Shown here: one piece after another, positions 36,028-47,828 of the stretch
Layout of the letters: every line of letters begins with the position of its first letter
Numbering within the stretch: position 1 is the stretch's first letter
Assembly: GCF_964275005.1 (NCBI RefSeq)
Contig: NC_092700.1
Location: 22,243,674 to 22,307,673 of the forward strand
Origin: Diadema setosum
Taxonomy: Eukaryota > Echinodermata > Echinoidea > Diadematoida > Diadematidae
Reading direction: 5' to 3'
Length of the DNA: 64,000 bases
Translations under genes and position numbers: made by a program
The notes under the pieces: generated by a model
The model's input: only the letters and a program-made list of their open reading frames with translations
What the model was told of the DNA's origin: nothing
Database searches by the model: none

Positions 36028-37089
36028 CCTGTCTTGTTGTTACTGAATAGTGTGAAACCAGTAATGGTAAATTGGGAAGAAGGTAATGTTTCCTTTCCAT
36101 TCTTCATTGATTTCGATAACTTGACTGCCAAACTTGATTTTTTGTTCACAAACATATGGAAATGATCACAATTTCTTTTTATACTCCTGATATTAAAGTG
36201 TGAAATACGTGTAATAAATTGATTTGATTCTAAATAGGATGATGAAATTACATTATGTTCCAAGTCATATCTGTTGGTCAGGTCTCATTTGCATCAAGTA
36301 TCAGCTCGGGCGTTTGTGAGTTAAAATAAGTATATCAGGCTTACAACCTTCTGTGTGTGGGTATAATTAGACAACACAGCCATTTCATTACTCATATCAT
36401 TCATACTATTCAACATGGACATTGCGGAAAACTTCCATGATAAAAGACATTACATTAACTTGTTGACACCAAACTCTGCTCTTTATTTTTAAAGGAGAAA
36501 AAACCCCACTTGTATGGTTGTATGATGTCTTCTAACAACTCAAAGACTACACGAACTTGAACATGATGTGCAGAAACCAAGACGTACAATATCAAGCAAA
36601 CTAAGATTAATTGTCTCAAACTTTAAACACAGAACCAGAAACGAAATAAACATGAAAACGTAATTGTGCATTTCTTCAACTGATTTCGATTCAGATAATT
36701 TGTGGCCACCCCCATATATTCAAACTTAATGACGAACAGACTATGATTGATTTCTTTTTTCTTTTGTCAACCCATGCCTGTTATAAACAGGAAAAGAAAA
36801 GAAAATATTAAACATTTTAATACAAATTCAGATTACAGATTACTGATACAATGTGCCCAATGTCTTTATTGTTGCTTAAACAAAAATGAAATAGAACGAT
36901 ATTGAAGTAAAATCATTAGATTTAGAGTCGTATAGTGACCGGACGTTCATGATGGTGACAACATATACAAACTCTTTGGTACATCAAGACTCCAAATTAA
37001 TCCTAGATAACTTCATTCTAAATTATTACTATTTATTATATATTTATATATATGTATTTCATTATTAAGTGCGATACCAAATACATGTT
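35706..37089. other. Unit U2 spacer, no gene
   Basis: 35706-36540 matches 44055-45240 and the equivalents in later units. 36540-37080 matches 47330-47825. The pogo-like nested block found at 45375-46811 in U3 is absent here. A (GTTTT)n run lies at 35998-36025. Confidence 0.65.
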
Positions 37090-37447
37090 CTGTTTTGTTT
37101 GTTCATTTTCCATCTGAGAAGATTCCTGGATAGCCCATATTCAGCTATTAAGCTGGTCTTCAATGGGGTCCATTTGGATGTGAGGTGGAACCACTTCACC
37201 GGGTTAAACACCCTGCTCTTTGAGATGAATGAATGAAGCGGGATCTTTTACGTGCATAACTGTGACTCTCTCATACACGGGACCTCCATTTTATGTCCTA
37301 TCCGAGGGACAGAGTGTTTTGCCTCGTGCAGTACTGCTAGAGGGGACGGTATGCTCACACACGACACTGCTCAGTCCAGACTCGGGCTCGAACCCGGGCC
37401 GAGTGAACGTGAGGCAGACGCGCTACCGACTGAGCAAACTCACCGCC
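37090..37447 (-). mobile_element. tRNA-derived SINE (unit U2)
   Basis: On the minus strand it starts GGCGGTGAGTTTGCTCAGTC, with a tRNA-like A box (TTGCTCAGTCGGTAGCGCG) and B box (GGGTTCGAGCC) spaced as in a tRNA. About 270 bases of non-tRNA body and an A-rich AAACAAAACAGAA tail follow. Short ACATGT-type direct repeats flank it, and the paralogous unit near 29778 lacks it. The same insertion occurs in U3 and U4. Confidence 0.8.
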
Positions 37448-38693
37448 TTAACACATGTATCATGTACAGTCGTAACTTTATGAATGAAGAAATGCTCGAA
37501 CTGTTGTAGCTAACTAGTGAAGAATACAGTGTATCCCTATATCAAAATGTAACGAAAAATTGAGGAGATGGGCAAATAAATTTCTGTCATAGTTCATCAC
37601 AACACATCGCCACATATCAAGTTATCTTTCAAGAATACGAGCACTTCTTACTTGATGACATAATTCAACATCTTTAAACTTAAAATGGCAAGTCATGTGT
37701 CTATATATATCCAGCTCAAAGATATCAAACGGTAATATTGCTCAGCAAGTGTTGCTTTTGTTCTAATGATAGTAATTCGTCTTTATTTTGAGTTGTGATA
37801 AGTCAGTAAAGGTCACACTGTTCCATTACTTTTCGAAAAAGCTAAGTGCTCTGTACGGAGTTTTCAAAAGATTGTGTAGTCATTATCAATGCACTGTGTA
37901 AACATACCTTGTACGTGTTAAGACTGAAATTAGGATATGTCTTCTCCGCACTAACATGATGGCGTTGGAATCAGTGTTAAAGGTATCATACTAATGAGTC
38001 ATCTATAGCTATTATACACCTAAATGAGATCTCACGAAAGGATATAGTGCAGTCCAGGAAAGTTGCAAACTCCAGCAAACTCTCCCTTGTTCCAGTGACA
38101 ATCATTACAAGGTCATTGCATTACTTACAATTTATTTCTATAAACTTGATTTGACAAGCTAAAAACCCTCATGTCAAACTTTTGAAGGTCTTATTTATTG
38201 TAAAGGAAAATAGGATTTAACTTTCTTGAGGAACAAAACCTATCAGTAAAAATTAATATCTTCTTTTCACCAGGTCAGAAGGAAGTAAAGATTATGGGGG
38301 AACAATTGTTATTCAAGTTATGTATCCCATGAACTCTCTTAGATTAAAGGAATGGTATTAATAGTTCTGGTTCATATGAGAAATCTCTAATAATATGTAA
38401 TGAGATATGTAAGAGCGTTAAATTTTAACAAGAATGCAGAGTCTATTTGATGAAAATTAGTTTTAAAATGGCTTAGATATCCAAAACAAAGAAAGCTATC
38501 TTGAAAGGAAGGACCAACTTTGTATTACGATCGTTTTGTTTTCCATTGATTTTTTTTATCACAGCAATTCCAAAACTGCTTATCATCGAATAAACTTTGA
38601 ATTTCTCTATTTAAAGAGATCTCTATTTCAGGACATCGATTTTGAAATTTTTTTCCGACTGAGCTCTATAGATAACGTTTGACTCAGGACGGT
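37448..38693. other. Unit U2: 3' flank of gene C
   Basis: Matches 48178-49405 and 56082-57310. It contains an AAAGGGA-type MITE from about 38353, which overlaps the likely 3' untranslated region of gene C. No other gene. Confidence 0.65.
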
Positions 38694-39840
38694 CTAGGCA
38701 GAGATCTGCAGTCGATGACGATACATTTCGTCGTAGAATGGCATCGCCTGCTGTGCGAGCTGTACCACGTCTTCGGTGAGCTGCTCCTTCGCAGGAACAG
38801 GTGGCGCTTTGGTGAACTCTGAACTTTCCATAGATGGACCCACGAGAATCTTGTTGCGGTACAAAGTGTCGGACGGCCACTTCCAGGCAGTAGCTACTTC
38901 CGGCGAGGGGTCCCATTTCAGCAAAGATTCGGAGTAAGGGAAACCCATGGACTCGCAGTATTTGGATACCACCTGATGGGGGTGGTTGAGGAGGTCGGCA
39001 GCGTCGAACACCATAGGGGACGGATCGATGTTCTCCTTCACGTACTTCCACATCTTATAATGGTTCTCGAAGAGGTCTTCGAAGTAGTAGTCATGGACGT
39101 AAAGGCGCAAGTCATATACATCCTCGCTTTTGTGAGATTCATCCTTCAGGATGTTGCTGGCAGAAAATTGCTTAAACGCCGCCTTCCGTAAGGAGTTAAA
39201 GACCAGGAGAGGATGTCGAAGTAAAAAAGAGTGCTTGTAGCCAGTTGGGAGATACTTCCTGGCGTCGTCGACTTTCATCGCCACGCTCTCATCCTTCACG
39301 AATACGTACTTGCTTTCGGATTCCTCCAGGTCCTTTTTCACGTTTGCATACCTGATGATGAAGCAAATCGCTGAAACTATAGTCTGTGCTCACTAATAAA
39401 AAAGTTCATGATTCTCTTCATATTATAACGGTTTAATAAAAAAAGAGCAATAGTTCACAGGAAAAATCCTGTTATTATGGCGGCACGTCATAATTATGAA
39501 AGGAAAGAAGTATGGCTTTTTGCAAGCATCCTTTACCTAATCGAGATATAGATCTTCATCTCCATAATAAATAATTCAAAATGAATGCGGTAACATAGTC
39601 GTTCCAAAGCTACGCATTTTGCTGACTAAGACACGAATTGATTAAAATTCATATTTCAGCTTTAGTGTTTGACATTATCGTCTATCAGCTAAATATGCAC
39701 TGGCTTTGCATTGGCGGTCTATACCGAAAACAACAACGAAAGATTGAAGGAAGTGAAATACCGACAAATACCGATATAAGTATGAAGTCAGAACAGAGTC
39801 AACAACAACCAAATATTTTTTTTTCTCTCTCTCTCTCTAT

Positions 39841-39890
<50 letters not shown>

Positions 39891-40301
39891 GTGTGTGTGT
39901 GTTTGCTCCGAAGTATACTGAAATACCTGGCCAATTAACAATGTTTTTTCGTACATTTTTTTTATCAGTGAATTTCTTCTATTTCTCTCTCTCTCTTTTC
40001 TTTTTTTTTTTACTTACGGTAGTCTTTCTGTAGGGAAGTAGCAATTGAAAATCTTCTCGAGATTCTCAGACGCCACTTTGAATTCCTTCTCGTGACCCTC
40101 GTAGCACCAAGGTAGTTCGGTGATACCTGCTTTCTTCATTTCTTCCCTGGCAAAGTGCGAGAAGCCGAAAGGCTCTATCCATACTTGGCAGCCGGGAACA
40201 CCACTCATGCATTTAGCAAAAGCCGTGGATATCATGCGAGGAGTCATCCACAGGATAGCCTTGCCCGTAGGAGCGGGATTGCTGGTCGGTTGATTAGCCA
40301 T
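38694..40301 (-). CDS. Sulfotransferase-like gene C, intact, two exons
   Basis: Exon 1 is 40018-40301 (284 nt, donor GTAAGT) and exon 2 is 38694-39351 (acceptor CAG), with a 666-nt intron. The split codon CC|G joins ...FPTERLP to YANVKK, giving 313 residues. A sulfotransferase-type P-loop fold is inferred from ILWMTPRMISTAF (residues 16-28, the 5'-phosphosulfate loop position), the WIEPF box (41-45) and LLRHPLLVFNS (138-148), where Arg-140 and Ser-148 fit the 3'-phosphate-binding pair of PAPS-dependent enzymes. No signal peptide or membrane segment is evident, so it is probably cytosolic. Database entries for such proteins are sometimes mislabelled branched-chain aminotransferase-like. Exon 1 protein is identical to gene E, while exon 2 differs at about 13 residues. 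The substrate cannot be told. Confidence 0.85.
39843..39889. repeat. (TA)n microsatellite in the intron of gene C
   Basis: About 46 bases of TA followed by (GT)n. The matching position in genes D and E carries C-run, CT and GT repeats, so this intron part is unstable. Confidence 0.95.
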
Positions 40302-40749
40302 CGTTACTACGATATCGGTCGCTCAGGCGAAATCACCGCTTACGTTGTATCTCGCTGCAAGTCTTCTACAGCTATGCGCAATGCAGCGAAGTCTCGAATA
40401 TCTTAAACACTCAGTAAGATCCCTATTATCAACCTTTAGACCCAAAATGTCACAACCATTAATTCATGACCACACGTAAAGCGGAGAGGGAGTCTTCTTA
40501 CAAGTCACGTATTTCGCATGAAGTCTCAAGGTGGAAAGTCTGCAAATATGCATGTCTGTTCCGTTATGTCAACAAAAATATTCCCGTACACACAACATAC
40601 TCACACACATATTTAAAAATAGTTACATGCTAAAAGAAACGGGGTTCTGTTATTCGACGAAATATGGCATACAGAGGTCCTTACCATGAAGGAGTTTGCA
40701 ACTTTCCGAAAGTGCAGAAACGTATCTGTGCCGAACGACCCTACCCATA
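40302..40749. other. Upstream region of gene C
   Basis: Conserved with 32033-32240, 50988-51420 and 58903-59334. The first about 110 bases upstream of the ATG also match the sequence upstream of the decayed exon 1 copies (for example 43571-43650), so a promoter shared by both is plausible. No TATA box was confidently located. Confidence 0.5.
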
Positions 40750-43441
40750 CAGTGAAATCCCGTTATAACGAACACTGTTATAACGAAATTCCGTTTACAA
40801 CGAAGTAAAAATTCAGACGGCAATAGGCCCATTCTCAGTAAAAGCGTTCAAATACGGAATTTTGGTGTCGCCGACATTCCATGACAGTTTGCAGTTCCCT
40901 GAAACCTATTAGATACTATTTAAATGTTTATAATATATCACGAGGACCTTATATGTCAAAAATAAACACGATCAAATGCGGTTGTCTGCCTTTTTGTATA
41001 AAATTTTGCTGTTAAACTTCGTTAATACCCCCAAAACGCAGTGTCGCCGGCTATTTTAGAATTATGTTTTATTGCTCCTCTCCGTCCACAAACACACTTT
41101 CCAAATATCATTTTCATGGACGATGAGCATATCATATGTGCTAATCACAATACTCGAAAAGTTCCAAAATTTTTATTGACTTCTTTTTTATAGCCTTTTG
41201 AAACCTGTCGCCAAGTTCACCGCCAGATACGTTACCAGTTTCTTTAGTGTTACAGCATTGCGAAAATAACAAGACTATTCAATGACCCTGTGTATATGAA
41301 ACCCTGAGGATATACTTCGTACATTGCAAGTACTTAGATTTTTTGTGCAACAGCTATTTATTGAGAATAAGGTACAATGTTTGAAATATCGGTTTTCTAC
41401 ATTTTTATTTGGACAGATACGTTACATACATTTCACGCCCCCACTGCGACAGATATTGCAATGTCAGACAAATTGTATGTTATACATTACTCCTCGGAAT
41501 GACGCATCGATTCAACATTAAGGTTTAGTACCAGTGAGAAATATTTGGTAGATATCGCTCTCATAATAACATGATCGACCATATACGTTACCACAGATAC
41601 GTTACCGAATTTTGCTCATTGGTCTTGTGCTTTCAGGGGATCAAATCTGGTCAAAATTCATCCCTACACATTACATGCTTCGTTTTGTTGGACCTCAGGA
41701 TTATATTCTTACACCAAAAGGACAGAGAGGTGAAAAGAGCAACGCTTCCACATGATTTTTCTTTCTGCGTCAGTGTCTCACAACTTAATGCCAAGTTTTC
41801 CGACAGATACGTTACCATATAATCAAAATGCTGAAAAAAATTGTAAATGTTTTGACAAACAAATCGTTGTGTTCTCACAAACTCCAAAGTTCTATTCTAT
41901 AAAACCCAGCCACTTTCATATTCTATGCAACAACTTTGAACGTTTATTTCACAAGACGAAGCTATGATTCAGCATATCAGTTTCTTGCTTTTCAGATTTA
42001 GCGGATACGTTACGTATAATTCAGGGCACCCACGGTGACAAATAATGTTATGTAAAACAACGTGTTCATAAAAAAATTCTGCATAGAATGACACTTCCAT
42101 AAAAAAATTAAAGTTATGTTCAAATGAAGAATATTCAGTAGAAATTGCTCTGTAACTTCACCGACAGATTCATTTACGGTACGCCAGATACGTTACCAAA
42201 CTTTGAAAGAGTAAAAAGTAGTTTATGAAAAGCTTCCGAGAAAAGTTTCAGTGTTCTGTTGCATATTTATTCTAGTGTTTTTCAACATATGAAGAACTAC
42301 TCAAGATTCATTGATAAGTTGAGCAATTATTTATTCATTTTCATTAAAAGGGGTGAGCGAAATACGTTACCATAGGCCAAACAACTTTTTAGTATATCGA
42401 GTTCATAGAGACTGTACCTACTTCCTTCTAAGTGCCTGCAAAAATATATTTTTTTAAACCTTGTTTGCATTATCCATCAAAACTTAATGAATATTTATAG
42501 TCAGATGGATAAATACATTCAGATGTAAGATGAGAATATTCTGTGAATGAAGAACTCAGCTTTCACATTTAGGTCTCTTTTCCACTACATTTCATAGTTT
42601 AAATATTACGTACAATGTTTGAAATGGTTAATTTGGGCTTACAGCATTCATTTTTACATCAATTCATAAGGTAAGTAATTAAACAGGTGATATTTATTAA
42701 TTCATACACAACTAAAATTATTACTTATATTTTATCAGGTACGTTACCAAAGGCGATTCGATGTTTTTCAATAGTTATTTCCCCAGGAAAGCAATTCATA
42801 TTTGTTTCCTGTGGAAATTCCAAATCGGATCGTTCCCTTTGCATGATTTGTGGGATTCGAAACTTACTTTGTAAGCGAAATTGTTAAAAATACAAAGTGA
42901 ATCTTAAGATTATATTTCATTTCAGCAAAAAACATATTTCAACCTTCCACACAGAAATAATTTCTACCAATTAGCAAGGGAAGACAACATCTTTACCTCT
43001 TGAAAACCCCCAATATCTTTAGGGGGGACAGATGTCTTTTCCTGAACATAAATTAGATCAAAACAATAAATTTAATTCAAAGTTAGGAGTCCATTACAAC
43101 ATGTAAATTTGCGGTAACGTATCTGATTGGTGATCAAAAATCATATATGATGCTCTATTTCAATTCATTTTTACTCAATGAATGGCCATCATTTAGCATG
43201 TTCCACTTTTTGTTTCGTATTTGACCGGTTTTGAAGTTACCGAAAACACATCTTTGAATGTATTACTTTGTGGTTGATTTTTCGGTTTTACTCACATGGA
43301 ATTGAACACTTAATCTGAGAATGGCCCAATATTCTCCGCTCTTTGTGTTTCTATTGGTTATTTATTCAGTTATGAGGGAATTTCGATATAACGAAAGAAA
43401 ACTGTCGGTCCCGAGGACTTCGTTATAACGGGAATCCACTG
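40750..43441. mobile_element. pogo/Tigger-type MITE (unit U2), split by a nested element
   Basis: Left part 40750-40825 starts CAGTGAAATCCCGTTATAACG. The right part 43328-43441 ends GTTATAACGGGAATCCACTG. TA flanks both. The MITE is the same as those at 34918, 51421 and 59335, but a 2.5-kb element has inserted in its middle. Confidence 0.85.
40826..43327. mobile_element. 2.5-kb non-autonomous element with periodic CAGATACGTTACC boxes
   Basis: The ends are GGCCCATTCTCAG and, inverted, GGGCCATTCTCAG, with the 4-bp direct repeat AATA (40822-40825 and 43328-43331) outside. The other units show the uninterrupted MITE, so the limits are reliable. Inside, the box AGATACGTTACC or a close variant occurs near 41226, 41415, 41586, 41596, 41806, 42004, 42189, 42364 and 42739, roughly every 190 bases, and inverted near 43113. 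The sequence between boxes is only faintly repetitive. No transposase is recognised and the superfamily is unassigned. Confidence 0.85.
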
Positions 43442-43570
43442 TACTTGGCAGCCGGGAACACCACTCAGGCATTTAGCAAAAGCCGTGGAGATTATGCGAG
43501 GAGTCATCCACAGGATAGCCTTGCCCGTAGGAGCGGGATTCCTGGTCGGTTGATTAGCCATCGTTACCAT
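43442..43570 (-). pseudogene. Decayed extra exon 1, unit U2
   Basis: Keeps the start (MVTMANQPTRNPAPTGKAIL...) through Val-40, then meets the MITE end at 43441. About 110 bases upstream also match functional exon 1 promoters. The part beyond the MITE (about 40680-40749) is strongly decayed. No exon 2 belongs to it. Confidence 0.8.
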
Positions 43571-43666
43571 ACGAAATCTGTCGCTCAGGCCAGATCACCT
43601 CTTACGCTGTATCTTGCTGCAAAGTACTCTACAGCTATGCGCAATGCATAGACTCTTAAATATCTG

Positions 43667-44050
43667 AAACGTATTGTATAGTACTGGTGGAGATGAGAAT
43701 TGCGTTTTTAACTTGTTGTGAGATACCAAGAAATCACTTATGAAATAGTACAGAGCGTACCATTTTAAGAGGAATCAAAAGTTTGTTAGATGAAAATTGG
43801 TTTTGCAAACCCTGAGACATCCAATAACAAAGTAAGACAAAGCGATCGTAATAAAAGGTGGGTGCCGTTATTTATTCGGATGTTCTTTTTTAGATATCTC
43901 AGCCATTCTAAAACCGATTTTCATCAAATAAATGTTGAATCCATCTTGGAACTACATGCTGTTTCACATTTTATGAGAGGTTTCTCATTATATCACCAAA
44001 ATATTAAAAAACCTGAAGTTAGGTCTCAACCAAAACTATACGCTCCCTTT
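43667..44050. mobile_element. AAAGGGA-type palindromic MITE (unit U3)
   Basis: Same element and position as 35330-35705. The left end is slightly altered (AAACGTATTGTATAGTACTGG) and the right end reads TATACGCTCCCTTT. Confidence 0.75.
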
Positions 44051-44498
44051 AACACTCAGACAACCCTCAACCAATCTATAGACTCAAATTGTCCAGACCA
44101 TTAGTTTATGACCACACGTAAAGCGGCAAGAAAGGCTTTTTCATTATCTCTACAAGTCACGTAATTCCTCATCAGTGTATCACAGCAAAACTCAACATTG
44201 ATCATCTGCATATGTGCATATCTGCTCCGTTATGTCAACGAAGGGTTTTCGTACGGTACACACGGCACATTCGCTCACATACCTATATCTAAAATAGTTG
44301 CATATTAAAATTCTGAGTGACGTAAAGCCCATCCCCACCATTTTTTTTTTTTTTTTTTTTTTTTGCCGGTCTTATTGTTACTGAATAGTGTGAAACAAGT
44401 AATGGTAAATTGGGAAAAAGGTGATGTTTCCTTTCCAGTCTTCATTGATTCCGATAACTTGACTGTCAAACTTGATTTTATTCACGAACACATGGAAT
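44051..44498. other. Unit U3 spacer, no gene
   Basis: Conserved with 35706-36150, 52219-52694 and 60133-60600. Contains a poly-T run at 44342-44364. Confidence 0.6.
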
Positions 44499-44940
44499 AA
44501 GCCAGTTCGGGGTTCCACTTTGAGCATGAGCAGAAAAAGGTCATCAGTACCAGCAGAGCATGTTGGTTTTTTATTCACTGGGATAAGCATCTGTGATGTT
44601 ATGATTATTCAAGTGATCATTATGAGTGGTGCTTGCCAGCACATCCACGTGACAGCAAAAACGGAATTTGACAATATCAATAGAGAAAGATTGTTAATAC
44701 ATTCAATGAGAAATAATGAAATGGATGCTTTCAAAAGTGCTAATTGATGGATCATTCTGGTCACTTGGTCTACGCAAGTTCATTCTTTGTTTGAGCATGA
44801 CTGATGAATTCCATAAATTGTTACGTCGGGTAAGCTGAAATACCTTCTCTCGCTTGAAAACTCGTGGAGCGCCTAATCAACTGAAAAAGAAGAAAGGTCA
44901 TTTGTACCGATGTGCCCATGAGCTAACCCCGAACTGGCTT
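44499..44940. mobile_element. 442-bp TIR element present only in unit U3
   Basis: The ends are AAGCCAGTTCGGGGTT and its exact inverse AACCCCGAACTGGCTT. The flanking 2-bp repeat is AT. U2, U4 and U5 read straight through this point (CATGGAATTGATCACAG), giving an empty site. The interior also shows weak inversion near the ends (AAAGGTCAT...GTACC). A 91-codon frame crosses it but resembles nothing known. Confidence 0.85.
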
Positions 44941-45374
44941 ATTGATCACAGACTCCTGATATACGTGTAATAAATTTATTTGATTCTAAATAGGATGATG
45001 ACATTACATTGTCTTCCAAGTGATATCTGTTGGGCAGGTCGCATCAAAATCAAGCATCAGCTTGGGCGTTTGTGAGTTTAGAAGTAAGTATATCAGGCTT
45101 ACAATCTTCTTTGCTATTTGCGGCATGTACGGATATGTATACATCCTCCGTGCGTGGGTGTAATAATAGACAACACATCCATTTCATTACTCATATCATT
45201 CATACTATTCAACATGGACATTGCGGAAAAATTCGAAGATAATAGCCATTACAAACTTGTTGACAAAAAAATCTACTTGTATTGTATTGTTGACTGGTAT
45301 CTAAATGGTAAGATGCTTAGATTCCTGACGAGGAAAAAATATTTCCATAATGCATGTGCAAACACTACAGTTAA
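44941..45374. other. Unit U3 spacer, no gene
   Basis: Conserved with 52695-53163 and 60607-61078. No gene or element end is recognised. Confidence 0.55.
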
Positions 45375-46811
45375 GTTCAGACTGTAATCCTTAACTCGAG
45401 GATAGCTATCTTCAAGGATAAGCTCTGATTCCTTGCCTAACTACGACGCCCGTTCAAAAAGAGAAGCTTATTCTGGAAGGTAGCTATCCTTTAGGATAAG
45501 CCCGTGCCCCCGTAACTACGAGTGAGCCCCACTCGATAATAAAAACACAGACACTGACAGAACCGGAAGTTTCGCGATGACCCCAGAGGTAACGAGGGTG
45601 TAATACAGTACTTTCCGCGTAATCGGGTATCGCTTAAACGGGTACTCCGTTTAATTGGGTAGTAATGTCAGACTCAGTTCCAATGCACATTAAAAACAAT
45701 TACTAGTACCCGATAATCGGGTTGCCTCTTCGCATAAATGGATGAATGGGTAATTTCATTCTAATCTAATTTCGACCTACATTTCATCGCAGATATAACA
45801 CTTTAAGAAATCATGAATGTCAAATTTTCAACAGCTAATCGCATTCTCCGCTTAATTAAAAAGATGACCGATTATTTGGGGAGTGATTAAACATGAAAAC
45901 AAATGTACACGTACCGACTTGCCACACGTAAACAAACATTTCACATGTAGCTGGCACTCACAATATATACAGGCAGGAGTTTAACAGTTTGCGCTTCTCC
46001 CTTTGCTCCGCAACAACAACATTCACAATACGAGAAGTTTGCAACGAAAATCAGGCCACGCACCAGCTCCATAATTTTGCTCTTCCTCAGTCACTTCTCG
46101 AAAAGAAACCCGACGTTCTACATGACTACTGCGCGCAAAGAGACGTGTTCATTTTGGAAAACGCCTGCGTGTTTAGCGAGGAGTCTATAGTCAAGACAAA
46201 GTTTTCTGAAGACATATTTGTCCATAAAAAAGAGCGTAAATTATTGCTCGTGACTGAGCAAGTGTAAGGTATGTATAATGTACCGTGCAAGCACGCGGTT
46301 AAGCATACAGTGTAGGTGTTTGGTGCAGTGTACAATGCATGTACATACACATTGTGTGTGTCAATTGTGAATGAGACGTGTTCTTCTGTTAATCGGGTCT
46401 CCGCTTAACCGGGTAAGAAACGTTCTGCCTGAACCTATCCGATTATGCGGAGAGTACTGTAATATGTTTCGACTCCATCCACCATTGTCCACGTTGTGCA
46501 TTTAAATTGACCCGGAAGTAGAGGAAAATGCTGGGCAGGGGACTGAGTTCATGAGGAGGTCAGGCTTATCTACAAGTTCATCACATTGATTATCCTGTCC
46601 ACCCACACAGTGCTAAACTACGAGTACCCCCCACCCCCCCCCCCCCCCCCCCCGCGGCTCGTTGATAGAGCGCTAATCCATTATGTCTCCTGGTTAGCTA
46701 TCTTGCAGTTAACTTCTCAAGTTAGCTTACCTTCGAGTTCGTCTACGCTGTTCTTAACTACGAAATATCCTCGAAGATAGCTCTCCTCCAGGTTAAGGAT
46801 CACCGTCTGAA
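45375..46811. mobile_element. TIR element with nested pogo-like element (unit U3)
   Basis: Outer ends TTCAGACTGTAATCCTTAAC (left) and, inverted, TTCAGACGGTGATCCTTAAC (right). Both are followed inward by an imperfect GATAGCTATCTTC-AGGATA block. The element is split by the pogo-like insertion at 45606-46459. A poly-C run lies at 46628-46653. The right end alone survives in U1 near 27930-28035. Confidence 0.7.
45606..46459. mobile_element. pogo/Tigger-like element with an unknown open frame (unit U3)
   Basis: The ends are CAGTACTTTCCGCGTAATCG and, inverted, CAGTACTCTCCGCATAATCG, flanked by TA. Inside, a plus-strand frame ending at 46267 codes for about 75-80 residues, including HQLHNFALPQSLLEKKPDVL and VHKKERKLLLVTEQV. 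It does not resemble a pogo DDE transposase or its CENP-B-type DNA-binding part as far as I can tell. The frame is kept in U4 (ending 54184) with one substitution and is broken in U5. It may be captured host sequence or a transposase remnant. Confidence 0.7.
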
Positions 46812-46948
46812 CGTAATTTAGGGGTATTAACCAGACTTTGTGTGCTGGTTCAATTTTGGTCTTCACCTAAGAATTTTAAAGAATAACTTCCAAATGAGAA
46901 TATGTGGACAAATATGCACTCAAAACAAGAAATGCACCAAGAGCACAC
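46812..46948. other. Unit U3 spacer
   Basis: Short conserved segment between the TIR element and the LINE tail; matches 28036-28167 in U1. Confidence 0.5.
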
Positions 46949-47208
46949 AATCAATCAATCAATCAATCAGTCAACTCTATTTTTCATTTCCATTGAATAA
47001 ACAGGGAAAATTACATACAATGCATTAACAGAACATATTATTTGTAATAATTTCAAAAAGGTAAATTAACAAAATACATGTGATCACAAGTAACAACATA
47101 AATTCATTTTTTAAGGTATACACATAAGAGAACGAACAATGCCTTAATGAAACTTCCAACAGATATATGAAACAAAATTATAAAAAAAAAAAACAATGTC
47201 AACTGACA
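46949..47208 (-). mobile_element. LINE-like 3' tail fragment (unit U3)
   Basis: Begins (AATC)n and CAGTCAACTCTATTTTTCAT, and extends about 255 bases to CTGACAGA. U1 reads AAGAGCACACAGATATACTGG with nothing inserted (28160-28180). Short tandem tails of this type mark LINE 3' ends. The coding part is absent. Orientation follows the tail and is tentative. Confidence 0.55.
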
Positions 47209-47828
47209 GACATACTGGAATGGCCGGTTTTTCTTTTGAAGTAAATCTAAAATACTAGAATGGGTGATTTTCACTTTCAAGTAAATCTATTAAATTTGTA
47301 TTTCAACAAAATTATACCTTCTAAGAACTCGAAAACTAGACGATGTTTGACATGATGCCAATACTTACAATATCAAACAAACTAAAATTAATTGTCTCAC
47401 TCTTTAAGTACAGAACCAGAAACGCATTAAACATGAAAACGTAAATATGCATTTCTTCAACTGATTTCGATTCAGAAAATTTGTGGCCACCCCCTTAAAC
47501 TTAATGATGAACAGACTATGATTGATTTCTTTTTTCGTTTGTCAACCCATGCCTGTTATAAGCAGGAAAAGAAAAGAAAATATTCATCATTTTCATACAA
47601 ATTCAGATTACAGATTACTGATACAATGTGCCCAAGGTCTTTACTGTTGCTTAAACAAAAATGAAATAGAACGATATTGAAGTAAAATCATTAGATTTAG
47701 AGTTGTATAGTGACCGGACGTTCATGATGGTGACAACATTATACAAACTCTTTGGTACATTAAGACTCCAAATCAATCCTAGATAACTTCATTCTAACTT
47801 ATTACTAAGTGCGATACCAAATACATGT
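47209..47828. other. Unit U3 spacer, no gene
   Basis: Conserved with 29230-29770, 36540-37089 and 55114-55730. No element ends seen. Confidence 0.55.
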
